A stretch of DNA of 42,598 nucleotides. Source: a virus. A program made the position numbers and the translations under genes. The stretch covers positions 1 to 42,598 of the IMG/VR virus record IMGVR_UViG_3300007541_000002, one strand, 5' to 3'. Under the pieces are notes generated by a model. The model saw nothing but the letters and a program-made list of their open reading frames with translations, made no database searches and was not told where the DNA came from. This document shows, piece by piece, positions 1 to 6,950 of the stretch (position 1 is the stretch's first letter; the number at the start of each line of letters is the position of its first letter).

Positions 1-123
1 GTACTCGCGTCGTTCCTACCAGTCCGGTCGAACTACGCAGTCTCGGTAACCAAGCACCTATATCTGACTCCGTCCGTAGTCGCAATCACCAGTTCGGTAC
101 TTTCGGTCGAGGTGCCGAAGGTA
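1..123. repeat. Left copy of 123-bp terminal direct repeat
   Basis: Bases 1-123 are identical to bases 42476-42598 in the same orientation. The reading frame that crosses the right copy continues uninterrupted into position 1 onward, so the two ends join in frame. This shows either a circular assembly with a k-mer-sized overlap or a short genuine terminal repeat. The repeat lies inside a coding region, which favours an assembly overlap of a circular or permuted molecule. Confidence 0.97.
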
Positions 124-798
124 CTGGTGCCGAATGCTGTTCGGATCATCACCTCGAAGCCGGTCCCCAACCCTTCACTGGTATTCTTGGGTGTAGGCAC
201 TTTGCCGGCGATCACGCCCACCTCGCTGAAGTGGGCTATCTCGTCTCCGGCCGTGAACATCGCGGTGAACGGCACGATCTCGCCGAGCGTGTCCTCCGTG
301 ACCGTCTTCTCGCTCTTCCTCCCGGCCTTGGACTTCGGACCGCTCGGAGTAGCCCCCGACTCGGCGACGGCCTCCGTGGTGGCTTCCTCTGTCTCTCTCG
401 GCCTCTCCCTTACACTGAGTCCCGACCCGGCCGTGTCAGACTGGTCCTTGCCGGCGGTCAATGTTGCCGTCAACCAGTTGCTCACCCCGGGCGGGGCGCC
501 CTTGTCCATCGGACCCGAATCTGGTCTCGGTTTCCCAAAGGTCACCGTGATATGGGGAGAGTCGGTACGGGTTGCGGAGCCGGCTTCCTACGCCTTCTTC
601 GCGCCGGAGGCGAGCGTGTCCCTTGGACCGATATCCAAGTCCGTGGGGCTTGCGTCCGTCAACTTCGGGGTGGGCTCGGTCTCGATCAATGAAACCGTTG
701 GCCACCAGTCCGCTAGGTGTTTGATAAACGACTCCTGCCCTGCGTATTGTCTCGTGACGGACTGGGTGAACGCTTACTGCGAGGTCACGGCCGAATGA
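1..798 (+). CDS. Beta-rich tail/structural protein, 3' part of seam-spanning gene
   Basis: This is the downstream 265 codons of a gene that begins at ATG 42383, giving 296 residues across the genome seam. The protein is very rich in Val, Ala, Ser and Pro and shows degenerate repeats (for example PAVNIAVN and PAVNVAVN), as expected of an extended beta-structured phage fibre or neck/tail appendage. The end is less repetitive and has three cysteines in its last 40 residues. Its TGA overlaps the ATG of the holin-like gene (ATGA). A GTG at 112 would be only a secondary start; the in-frame join across the ends is much more convincing. No family was recognised, and the tail role is inferred from composition and from its place between structural and lysis genes. 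Confidence 0.75.
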   Translation, partial: VLASFLPVRSNYAVSVTKHLYLTPSVVAITSSVLSVEVPKVLVPNAVRIITSKPVPNPSLVFLGVGTLPAITPTSLKWAISSPAVNIAVNGTISPSVSSVTVFSLFLPALDFGPLGVAPDSATASVVASSVSLGLSLTLSPDPAVSDWSLPAVNVAVNQLLTPGGAPLSIGPESGLGFPKVTVIWGESVRVAEPASYAFFAPEASVSLGPISKSVGLASVNFGVGSVSINETVGHQSARCLINDSCPAYCLVTDWVNAYCEVTAE

Positions 799-1043
799 CA
801 GTGGAAACTTTGCTTGGGATTGCCGTCCCCTTCACCGTGATCTTGGGGCCATTGTTTGCCATGCTGTACGGCATCGGTAGCCGGCTCGCGAAGATCGAAC
901 AACGACTAGAGAGCGACAACAAGCGCGTGGACGAAATCCTCATCAAGCACGACCGCCACATCCACGAGATCCGCAACTCTCTGCACCAGATCAGCCTCCA
1001 GTTGGCCGTGATGGAGGAACACAAGAAGGAGAACGAATCGTGA
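795..1043 (+). CDS. Small membrane/coiled-coil protein, holin-like (XhlA-type)
   Basis: An 82-residue protein with one N-terminal hydrophobic segment (about residues 4-25) followed by a charged, heptad-like helix (about residues 30-78), the layout of XhlA-type holin accessory proteins. It probably sits in the inner membrane with the coiled coil in the cytoplasm or periplasm. The start is ATG 795, overlapping the previous stop by four bases. An upstream in-frame start at 717 would add a stretch lying wholly inside the preceding gene and is rejected. It is followed with GTGA overlap by another small membrane protein, forming a candidate lysis cassette. Confidence 0.7.
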   Translation: MTVETLLGIAVPFTVILGPLFAMLYGIGSRLAKIEQRLESDNKRVDEILIKHDRHIHEIRNSLHQISLQLAVMEEHKKENES

Positions 1044-1255
1044 ACAACCGAAACACCACCGTCGCCGGCATCGGCGCCATCCTCGTCGCGATCGGTAGCG
1101 TTCTTACCGCCATGTTCGACGGCGATCCCGAGACCACCGCCGACTTTACTTCCGCGATTGCGGCCGTCATCGCCGGCGTCGGTCTGATCATGGCGAAGGA
1201 CGCGAAGGAGCCCGAGGCTCCCGTCGAGGCTCCCACCGGAGAGCCGGGGGCGTGA
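1040..1255 (+). CDS. Two-helix membrane protein, putative holin
   Basis: A 71-residue protein with two hydrophobic stretches (about residues 8-25 and 36-53) separated by an acidic turn and followed by a Pro/Glu-rich tail. Small proteins of this shape next to an XhlA-like gene are commonly annotated as holins or phage membrane proteins. The GTG start at 1040 overlaps the preceding TGA and has AAGGAG about eight bases upstream. Holin function is inferred from size, topology and position; no endolysin gene is adjacent to support it. Confidence 0.65.
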   Translation: MNNRNTTVAGIGAILVAIGSVLTAMFDGDPETTADFTSAIAAVIAGVGLIMAKDAKEPEAPVEAPTGEPGA

Positions 1256-1770
1256 TCGACTTGGTGCTCGTACCCTTCACCGACTGCTTCTCCGGGACGG
1301 TGTCCGTCGAGGTGAGGTTGGTGGCCGAAGAGCCCACGTGGGTTCACGCCGTCGACCTTGCCTTCGGTTGGGATCCCCGAGAGTTGCGACTGGTCGGGTG
1401 CAGTCACGCCACCGACACGGTCGGGAACACGCTCTCGGGTATTCCCGGGCTCGGCGACGTCCCCCTCATGCCGTGGGACTTCTATGGAGCGAACGCCAGT
1501 CTCGAGGACGGGAACGCCTACTTCCTGTGGCTAGGTCCACTCACCGGCGCCTCGAATCCGACTCTAATCACCAATGACGTCGTTGCCACCCTCGAGTTCG
1601 AGAGAGTCGGGAACTACAAGACCACGGTGTCGGCGTTGGAAGTCCTGGACATCGATTACCCCTTGGTCACCCGGATCTACGCCGGCGACGTTCCGGGAGC
1701 GGATCTCTTGGACGGTTCCAAGGGAGCCAAGGTTGCTCCGTGCTCCCTGATCATGATGGTGGTGCCGTGA
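1252..1770 (+). CDS. Cohesin-like beta-sandwich protein, function unknown
   Basis: A 172-residue protein starting at GTG 1252, four bases before the end of the previous gene. The pattern of hydrophobic strands, with a segment near residues 30-50 reading like the cohesin 'average structure with a hydrophobic core, F-x-W/Y-D-P-x-x-L' motif (AFGWDPRELRLVG) and a later strand TLEFERVG, resembles cohesin/carbohydrate-binding folds. Such folds in phages usually mediate protein or sugar binding on the virion surface. There is no signal peptide. The assignment is by motif only and should be treated as a fold suggestion. Confidence 0.55.
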   Translation: MIDLVLVPFTDCFSGTVSVEVRLVAEEPTWVHAVDLAFGWDPRELRLVGCSHATDTVGNTLSGIPGLGDVPLMPWDFYGANASLEDGNAYFLWLGPLTGASNPTLITNDVVATLEFERVGNYKTTVSALEVLDIDYPLVTRIYAGDVPGADLLDGSKGAKVAPCSLIMMVVP

Positions 1771-1807
1771 CTCACGACTACGATGACTGGTTCGAGGAGA
1801 ACGCTCC

Positions 1808-2077
1808 GTGCTCGAGAGGATCGTCGCCCAAATCGTTCTCGCACTCATCAACTGGCTCGAGCGTCGAACGCAGATCGGCCATGGTGCGGTTGACGCCGAC
1901 CCTGATCCTGATACTCTTGCTCGCGGTGGTGTTCGGATTCGCGAGTGGCTGCAGCAGCAGGACCGTCTTCGTACCGGAGGAGAGTCCGATGCGAGTGGGG
2001 CCGGCGGCGAACTTCCGGGTGTACCACCGAGTGAACGGGGAGTGGGTCCTGAGCGGAAACAAGATCGAGATACCTGA
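1808..2077 (+). CDS. Possible small overlapping gene (amphipathic N-terminus)
   Basis: A GTG at 1808 preceded by GAGGAG at good spacing opens an 89-residue frame beginning with an amphipathic helix (LERIVAQIVLALINWLERR). It overlaps almost all of the lipoprotein gene in another frame. The N-terminal 25 residues look like real protein, but the remainder is Arg/Gly-rich and may simply shadow the lipoprotein. If real, the pair would resemble nested spanin genes, where an outer-membrane lipoprotein is encoded inside an inner-membrane partner. Its short transmembrane-like segment is weaker than in a typical i-spanin. Confidence 0.3.
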   Translation: MLERIVAQIVLALINWLERRTQIGHGAVDADPDPDTLARGGVRIREWLQQQDRLRTGGESDASGAGGELPGVPPSERGVGPERKQDRDT

Positions 2078-2117
2078 GGGTTGGTACTTGGTGCCGCCCT
2101 CGTTCGTGAAGGAGTGA
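1881..2117 (+). CDS. Small lipoprotein, possible o-spanin or surface lipoprotein
   Basis: A 78-residue protein with a clear lipoprotein signal: a hydrophobic stretch LILILLLAVVFGF followed by a lipobox ASGC and Ser-Ser. The mature part is about 50 residues and ends in the sequence EGWYLVPPSFVKE, a tail I associate with small lipoproteins of other tailed phages. It would be exported and lipid-anchored. ATG 1881 gives a standard signal peptide; the frame is open upstream to GTG 1767, but that extension would bury the signal sequence. Its location after the holin-like genes suggests a lysis (outer membrane disruption) or superinfection role. A lipobox fits a host with an outer membrane but does not prove one. 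Confidence 0.7.
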   Translation: MVRLTPTLILILLLAVVFGFASGCSSRTVFVPEESPMRVGPAANFRVYHRVNGEWVLSGNKIEIPEGWYLVPPSFVKE

Positions 2118-2120
2118 CTC

Positions 2121-2453
2121 ATGCCTTTGTACGAGCACAAGCCCAAGATCGAAGACATCAAGAAGGGATCCGAGTCCCGGATCTACTTCTACTGTCGAAA
2201 CGTCGCCGGCGACCCGGTTGACTTCACCGGGGGCTCGGTCAGCGTGACGTTCACCCCACGGACGAACGGATCACCGTGGTCGAAGGCAGGAGTCCTTTCC
2301 GCTTCCCCCTCGGCGGAGCCCCAGTGTTACGTGATCCTCGCCGAAGCCGAGACCCAGTTCATCGACCCCCAACTGGTCGACGTCTCGGCTACCGTGATCG
2401 TCAGCGGCGTCACGTACAAACCCGGTGGGTTCTTTCGGCTCTTGGCTCCGTAA
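2121..2453 (+). CDS. Small beta-sandwich protein, putative baseplate/tail accessory
   Basis: A 110-residue protein starting at ATG 2121, just after the lipoprotein stop with GAAGGAGTGACTC upstream as ribosome binding site. It alternates polar and hydrophobic residues (IYFYCRNVAGDPVDFTGGSV and later strands), resembling Ig-like BppU N-terminal or similar phage beta domains. It is the last gene of the rightward unit and is followed directly by a strong terminator hairpin. No specific family was recognised. Confidence 0.65.
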   Translation: MPLYEHKPKIEDIKKGSESRIYFYCRNVAGDPVDFTGGSVSVTFTPRTNGSPWSKAGVLSASPSAEPQCYVILAEAETQFIDPQLVDVSATVIVSGVTYKPGGFFRLLAP

Positions 2454-2457
2454 ACGC

Positions 2458-2487
2458 CACCGCCCCGGGATCGGCTCCGGGGCGGTG
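2458..2487. terminator. Hairpin terminator between converging units
   Basis: A perfect 11-bp GC-rich stem (CACCGCCCCGG at 2458-2468, CCGGGGCGGTG at 2477-2487) with an 8-base loop lies four bases after the last rightward gene. It sits between converging operons (rightward up to 2453, leftward from 2518), so it may act in both directions. There is no run of T after it, so it may need Rho or act partly as an RNA 3'-end stabiliser. Confidence 0.8.
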
Positions 2488-2517
2488 ACGCATGGGGGAA
2501 AAGATGCCTTGTTCGCC

Positions 2518-2811
2518 TTAGTTCGCTTCGACGGCCAAGTCGCCTCCGATGTCGAACAGGTTGGGCGAGACGTTCAACATGCCGTGGGGCCGGCTGAAGG
2601 ACCGGACGAAGTCCTCGTACTCGGTACGGTCGACCTGCCACACGATCTTGAGGCCCTCGCGCAGACAGATCGTCGCGACTCCCTGAGCCCGGACCCAAAA
2701 GATGCAGTCGATGCTCGTGGGGTTCAGAAGGACGAAGTCGACGCCGTCTTGAACGAGCACGTTGTCGAAGCGCAGGAGCGAGGGAATCGGGTTGTTATTG
2801 GGGTTGGCCAT
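2518..2811 (-). CDS. Hypothetical protein, last gene of leftward island
   Basis: A 97-residue protein with no recognised family. It begins with an Asn/Pro-rich segment and then shows alternating strands (VLVQDGVDFVLLNP, CIFWVRAQGVATICL), suggesting a small beta-rich protein. It is the last gene of the leftward four-gene cluster and faces the terminator hairpin at 2458-2487. ATG 2811 is the only reasonable start. The cluster's placement inside the structural region suggests an accessory ('moron'-like) or virion-surface role, but that is speculation. Confidence 0.6.
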   Translation of the reverse strand: MANPNNNPIPSLLRFDNVLVQDGVDFVLLNPTSIDCIFWVRAQGVATICLREGLKIVWQVDRTEYEDFVRSFSRPHGMLNVSPNLFDIGGDLAVEAN

Positions 2812-2847
2812 GTTGCACCCATCACGGACGGATGAACGCTCGCCAGA

Positions 2848-3036
2848 CTACGCCCCACGGTAGACGTGCTTGTGCACTTCGCTGTGTGAGAGGACCTCGA
2901 TCTTCCTGAGTGCCTCCTTCAGCCGGCAGATCTCGTCTACCGCCACCTGCAGGATTTCGCAGGTGCTGCAGTCCCCATCACAAACACATGACTTAATGCG
3001 GCACTGGAGCCGGTCCACGGGATCGACGGCGTTCAC
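2848..3036 (-). CDS. Small Cys-containing helical protein
   Basis: A 62-residue protein starting at GTG 3036, overlapping the TGA of the preceding gene (GTGA), which argues for translational coupling. It carries a cluster C-x5-C-x-C-x3-C-x2-C near residues 12-26, plausibly a small metal or disulfide knot, followed by a helix (ILQVAVDEICRLKEALRKI). The frame is open for a further 75 codons upstream, but that extension lies within the zinc-ribbon gene in another frame. No known family was recognised. With its neighbours it makes a cysteine-rich cluster. Confidence 0.5.
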   Translation of the reverse strand: MNAVDPVDRLQCRIKSCVCDGDCSTCEILQVAVDEICRLKEALRKIEVLSHSEVHKHVYRGA

Positions 3037-3488
3037 TTTCGTACCCTCGGAATCAAGACGTTGATGACCGCAGACCGCACCCGGTCCACCAGTCTCTCGT
3101 GCCGGCCGCGCGACTCGCCCCACTTGCTCTTCGGGCACGTGCTCTTCGGCATCGTCAACTTGACGGTAAGTCTGGCTCGAGGGTTCATCCCGCACCCACA
3201 CGCCTTGCAGAACCCGATCTCGTCCTTGTCGGTCGCGTAGAGTTCGGGACAGGCCCTGCACTGCTTCGCCCTCTCGTCGAAGACTTCCTTAGGCACTGGT
3301 CCCTCGAGGTGTAGGCTCATCTCGGCGGTGACGTACGACTTGATCCGAGACATGTCAGCCTTCGTCGGCGAGGGAGGTTCGTTCTGAACAACTTCCCCGG
3401 GCTTCGGCGGTGCGGGGTTGCTCGAGTGCACGTATCCGTTGGTGAAGTAGCCTTGGCTATTCGGCATGGGTTGTTGCTTGTTGTTCAT
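3033..3488 (-). CDS. Zinc-ribbon protein
   Basis: A 151-residue protein. The N-terminal third is Pro/Asn-rich and probably disordered. Residues about 75-125 hold a cysteine array (C-x2-C-P at CRACP, C-x2-C-x-C at CKACGCG, and a further CP before KSKWG) preceded and followed by conserved-looking basic residues, typical of a structural zinc ribbon seen in uncharacterised phage proteins. It overlaps the Cys-rich gene upstream by four bases (ATGA) and the 62-residue gene downstream (GTGA), so the cluster is one transcript. Nucleic-acid or protein binding is possible; function unknown. Confidence 0.65.
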   Translation of the reverse strand: MNNKQQPMPNSQGYFTNGYVHSSNPAPPKPGEVVQNEPPSPTKADMSRIKSYVTAEMSLHLEGPVPKEVFDERAKQCRACPELYATDKDEIGFCKACGCGMNPRARLTVKLTMPKSTCPKSKWGESRGRHERLVDRVRSAVINVLIPRVRK

Positions 3489-5401
3489 CCTTCACAATCC
3501 AGTTCGTTGCACTTCAGATCCTGCCCCGCGCAGTCGATCTGTTCGGGTGTCAGTGGGTCGGGGCAACTGGTGTTACCCAACGGGAACCGAGGTGCTACAT
3601 CGGGGTCTAGACAGATCTGAGTTCCCGTGGGAGTGCCAGTGATCTCGACGTAGTCGAAGATATGAGAACCGCCACACATGTCCGTGGCGTCGTGTTCGCC
3701 GGTTCCGTTCACGATCGAGTTCACGATCGGTCTCGGCGGGTAGTGGCCGATGAGGTCCTTCCAACAGTAGTGCCACCCGAGCGTCGGGTTCTCAGGGTGA
3801 CACTGGAACGGCTCCGAACTGTACCACGAGTCGAGCGGCCTCTGCAGCGGCTTCAGTTCGCTCTTTGACGTGTACAGGCACGTAAACCGCACTGGTTGTT
3901 CGATGTTGCAGTAGTCGTTTCTAGCGTAATACTGAGCCCAAACGAAACGGATGCCAAAGCAGTTCCCTTGGGCCATGAGGTTATCGCAACTCGTCGGCGG
4001 CGTCGGCGGATTGAATGCTCCGCAACCCTGAGTAAGGGCTTGTTCGCACCGGGTCGGGCATCCGGTCGCGAGGTCGGTACAGTAATAGAACGTCTGCCCG
4101 TTGCAGTTGGTCACGCCCGGGAAAGTGCACACTTCCCAGTTCGCCGGCTTGACGTTGCCCCGTACGCCGGCGAAGCAATCAACGGAGTTGCGGCCTTCTC
4201 CCGCAAGCAGCGCCTCGTCGGTCACGTTCCAACAGCCCCAAGCCCATCCTCCACAAGCCGCTCGGAAGTACACCCACTGCCTGTCTTTCCAATACTGCTC
4301 ATCTTCGGCGCTGCCCCCGGGAAAGTCCTTCTCACAGGATAGGGGCGGCTGCAGTGGAACGGCTGAAGGAGCGACGTCCCTGCACCGGAGGAAGGGAGCG
4401 TATCTCTTCCGCACTGGACCGAGCACGTTCAACGCAGCAGGGTCGAGGTTCGCGCACGTGCTGTACCCGGCTGAAGGGAACCTATTGTTTAGTTCGTCGT
4501 AGGCTTGAGCCTGTTCGTTCCTCCAGTCCTTGGTGGTGAAGTACCCGGCTTCCCCCATCTTCTGAAGGATGCCTTGGTCGGGCTGAATCTGATTGGAGAT
4601 GGCGAAGTACAGGTCATCCCGATCCCCTGCACTGATCACGCCTCGCTCGACGGCGTCGTCGACGTCAAACCCAAATATCGGAACGCCCGAACAGGCGAAG
4701 ATCCACCACTTCGGGACGACTTGCGAAGTAACGAAGGGAACGGCAGGGCCGGGTATTCTGATCCTCACGTCGGGGTCGCACGTATCGACCGGGATCTTCC
4801 ACCACCTCTCCTTATGTACGATGCACAGGAGGAGGGAGCGCAGGTTGTACGGCCCGATCACGGGCGCCCCGTTCTTGTGACAGTACGCTTCGGTCAGGAA
4901 TCTGGAGCAGCGGTTCTCGAACAACCTCCAGTATCTGAAGGGGCTTAGGTCGGTGGAACTACAGAGGCAACCAGTGGGAAAGAAGTTACTGCAACACTGC
5001 CTCACGTCCGGAGGGTTGTAGCAATGGGTTTCGAGTTCACCCGCGCATCGTTCGGCCGGCAACTGGGGAATGCCATCGTACGCCACCCGGTACACCTCCC
5101 GGTCGTAGCGATAGAGCGCTTGGATCGGTGGCAGTTCGGGCGAGGTGCACGTGTAACTCCACTGGCACGGCTCGGGGTAGAGGATCGGGTCGATGGATTC
5201 GGCGAAGTATCTCTGAAACGTGCTCCAAGCCGGCCTCTCGCACTCCAGTAGCAGAGTGTCACAGGTCTGGCAGCACACGCCCCAGTCTCTTCGCGCTTCC
5301 TCGTCGGTGTAGAACTCGTCTTCCGGCAGGATTACGTCCCTGACGGTACACTCGCAAGACTCGCACCCGCAAGTCCCACAACACGCCTTCCGGTGGGTCA
5401 T
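3485..5401 (-). CDS. Large cysteine-rich protein, unknown function
   Basis: A 638-residue protein with about 47 cysteines by my count, spread along the whole length and concentrated at the N-terminus (CCGTCGCESCEC). It is also rich in Trp, Tyr and Pro. There is no signal peptide or membrane segment. ATG 5401 has an ideal AAGGAGG five bases upstream; the earlier in-frame codon at 5422 lies upstream of that site. The composition suggests either a heavily metal-binding or a disulfide-bonded protein on the outside of the virion. It is the first gene of a leftward cluster inserted between portal and head genes. I do not recognise a family, and few phage proteins are this cysteine-rich. Confidence 0.7.
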   Translation of the reverse strand: MTHRKACCGTCGCESCECTVRDVILPEDEFYTDEEARRDWGVCCQTCDTLLLECERPAWSTFQRYFAESIDPILYPEPCQWSYTCTSPELPPIQALYRYDREVYRVAYDGIPQLPAERCAGELETHCYNPPDVRQCCSNFFPTGCLCSSTDLSPFRYWRLFENRCSRFLTEAYCHKNGAPVIGPYNLRSLLLCIVHKERWWKIPVDTCDPDVRIRIPGPAVPFVTSQVVPKWWIFACSGVPIFGFDVDDAVERGVISAGDRDDLYFAISNQIQPDQGILQKMGEAGYFTTKDWRNEQAQAYDELNNRFPSAGYSTCANLDPAALNVLGPVRKRYAPFLRCRDVAPSAVPLQPPLSCEKDFPGGSAEDEQYWKDRQWVYFRAACGGWAWGCWNVTDEALLAGEGRNSVDCFAGVRGNVKPANWEVCTFPGVTNCNGQTFYYCTDLATGCPTRCEQALTQGCGAFNPPTPPTSCDNLMAQGNCFGIRFVWAQYYARNDYCNIEQPVRFTCLYTSKSELKPLQRPLDSWYSSEPFQCHPENPTLGWHYCWKDLIGHYPPRPIVNSIVNGTGEHDATDMCGGSHIFDYVEITGTPTGTQICLDPDVAPRFPLGNTSCPDPLTPEQIDCAGQDLKCNELDCEG

Positions 5402-5453
5402 GAGGTCCTCCTTCAAGCCCACTACGGAAGGCGTGTTGAGTGTTCTAAGGATT

Positions 5454-5539
5454 GGGGAGAGGCCGGTAGGGTGCTCCGGCCCCTCCCCGAGAGGCGAAAG
5501 GGCTCCGAAAGCCTCTCACTTCCGGGGGTGGAAGCCCCC
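5454..5539. promoter_or_regulatory. Three consecutive hairpins in divergent intergenic region
   Basis: The 183-base gap between the leftward Cys-rich gene and the rightward gpF-like gene contains three inverted repeats: a 13-bp stem with one mismatch (5454-5466 with 5476-5488), a 7-bp stem (5489-5495 with 5511-5517) and a 5-bp G/C stem (5524-5528 with 5535-5539). Read leftward, they form a structured 5' leader for the Cys-rich gene. No convincing sigma70 promoter was found for either direction, although TATAAG occurs at 5575-5580. Confidence 0.55.
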
Positions 5540-5551
5540 TAATTACGGACG
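5518..5551 (-). promoter_or_regulatory. 34-nt leader element, copy 1
   Basis: Read on the minus strand, this stretch starts CGTCCGTAATTAGG and matches positions 20831-20864 on the plus strand at 29 of 34 bases. Both copies contain a small hairpin right after the shared 14 bases and both lie 110-150 nt upstream of a gene on the same strand (here the Cys-rich gene at 5401). This suggests a shared regulatory signal such as a phage-specific promoter or a leader RNA element. Confidence 0.5.
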
Positions 5552-5584
5552 GAGCAAAGACTCGCTAGACTGCGTATAAGAGGC

Positions 5585-6466
5585 GTGGACTCCATCATTG
5601 AACCCGCCATCTCTGAGACAGTAGACGAATACCACAAGTGGGCCATGGCTCTGTGGAAGGGGGAGGAGCCGGACATCGAGTCCTTGAAGGACCGCATGGT
5701 CAAGGTCCTCACCGTTTCGATGATGGCCGGCATGTCTACGGTGAAGGATGAGGACGAGGTCTTGGAGGTCGACAAGCACTCGGACCGGGTGAATCCCGTG
5801 TTCAAGGAAGCAGTCGAGGCACTGGCGAAGAAGGCCCCTACTCTGAGGATCATGAGCCCCAAGGGTCTCTCCGAGCGACTGAGACAAACCGCGTGGTACG
5901 TCTCCGGGGTTCTGAGCGCGAGCATACTGGAGAGGATCAGGGCCAGACTGGTGGAGGCCCGGGTGAACGGTCACTCGAGAGACTGGTTCACTCAGATGAT
6001 CTACGACGATGCGCAGACGTCGGCCGCTCACATCGAGACCGTGTTTCGTACCAACTCCGCCAGTGCTGCTGCTGCCGGCCGGTGGCAACAGTACACCGAC
6101 CCCGACGTGTCGGATCTGTTCTTCGGGTATAGGTACGTGTCGCAGGGCGACCACAGGTCTCGACCACTCCACAAGGCCATGAATGGATTCGCGGCTACCA
6201 AGGACGATCCGATCTGGAAACTGATTTGGGTTCCCAACGGATACAACTGTCGATGCAAGGTTAGACCAGTCCGGAAGAAGGACGCCATCTCCATCGGGTT
6301 GGTTGACGCTGAAGGCAGACCCCTGAACAGACGAGTCTTTGCTAACGAATTACAAAGGAAGATCGTAGCAGCAGCGGAAGACGGCGTCACCATAGGAATC
6401 GAAGGCAAGCCGAGCAGGTTTCCGGATGAAGGATTCCGTGGTAACGCCATGATGGACCTAGCGTAA
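5585..6466 (+). CDS. Head morphogenesis protein, Mu gpF / SPP1 gp7-like
   Basis: A 293-residue minor head protein. The C-terminal half holds the family signature: a His-x-x-Arg-Pro-x-His segment (DHRSRPLHKAMNGF), a DP-x-W segment, then NGYNCRCKVRPV. Proteins of this family sit at the portal vertex inside the head and are injected or aid assembly with the portal. The only usual start codon after the upstream TAA (5540-5542) is GTG 5585, but the preceding 14 codons read like coding sequence (TEQRLARLRIRG), so a non-canonical upstream start is possible. It is separated from the portal gene by about 8 kb (through the seam), longer than the usual Mu-like order. Confidence 0.85.
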   Translation: MDSIIEPAISETVDEYHKWAMALWKGEEPDIESLKDRMVKVLTVSMMAGMSTVKDEDEVLEVDKHSDRVNPVFKEAVEALAKKAPTLRIMSPKGLSERLRQTAWYVSGVLSASILERIRARLVEARVNGHSRDWFTQMIYDDAQTSAAHIETVFRTNSASAAAAGRWQQYTDPDVSDLFFGYRYVSQGDHRSRPLHKAMNGFAATKDDPIWKLIWVPNGYNCRCKVRPVRKKDAISIGLVDAEGRPLNRRVFANELQRKIVAAAEDGVTIGIEGKPSRFPDEGFRGNAMMDLA

Positions 6467-6861
6467 TGAAGAAGACCACTCTCGAACCAGTCGACGGATC
6501 TCGCTCTCGCCTTACCGGGGAAACCGGCGTCGAGGTCGAGGCTTCGCCTCGCTCCACCAAGCCCGTGAAGAAGAAGGGCGAAAGCCTCGACGACGGGGTC
6601 AAGGCCGCGATCGAGGCGTTCAACGCGCCCATCGCCAACGACATCGACAAGCCGGCGGCTACCGTGAATGAGAACCTCCGGGAACTCATCGAGAAGATCG
6701 AGAAGGTCCGCGACAACTACAACTACTGGCACAACACTCTCAGCCACGTGCAGAGGACCATGCTGATCGGCGCGCTGTACGCAGCGAAGGAGGCCCTTGG
6801 TGAGACCGACAACGGAGTTCCGATCTCGTTCCAGAGGTTCCTCGGCATTACCTTCCGGTGA
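6466..6861 (+). CDS. Hypothetical head-region protein
   Basis: A 131-residue protein starting at ATG 6466, one base overlapping the TAA of the gpF-like gene (TAATG). The N-terminal 45 residues are Lys/Ser/Glu-rich and probably disordered; the rest is helical (ENLRELIEKIEKVRDNY, then a Tyr/Trp/His segment and a final helix). It could be a scaffold-like or small head accessory protein. No family recognised. The frame just downstream of its stop also encodes a convincing helical stretch, discussed in the findings. Confidence 0.65.
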   Translation: MKKTTLEPVDGSRSRLTGETGVEVEASPRSTKPVKKKGESLDDGVKAAIEAFNAPIANDIDKPAATVNENLRELIEKIEKVRDNYNYWHNTLSHVQRTMLIGALYAAKEALGETDNGVPISFQRFLGITFR

Positions 6862-6950
6862 TCCGGTCTTTGAGGACCTCGTCCTCTCGTGGGTTGCAGA
6901 TGGTTGGACAGTCGAAGATTCCGTCAAGATCGCCCTGAAGGAGTACCTAC

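Noticed and set aside
33-545. 170-codon frame on the minus strand opposite the seam-spanning protein
   Set aside because: It is antisense to a well-supported gene that joins in frame across the ends, and has no ribosome binding site or neighbours in that direction.
5552-5580. Sigma70 promoter for the gpF-like gene using TATAAG at 5575-5580
   Set aside because: There is no -35 box at 15-19 bases upstream (GAGCAA lies at that place).
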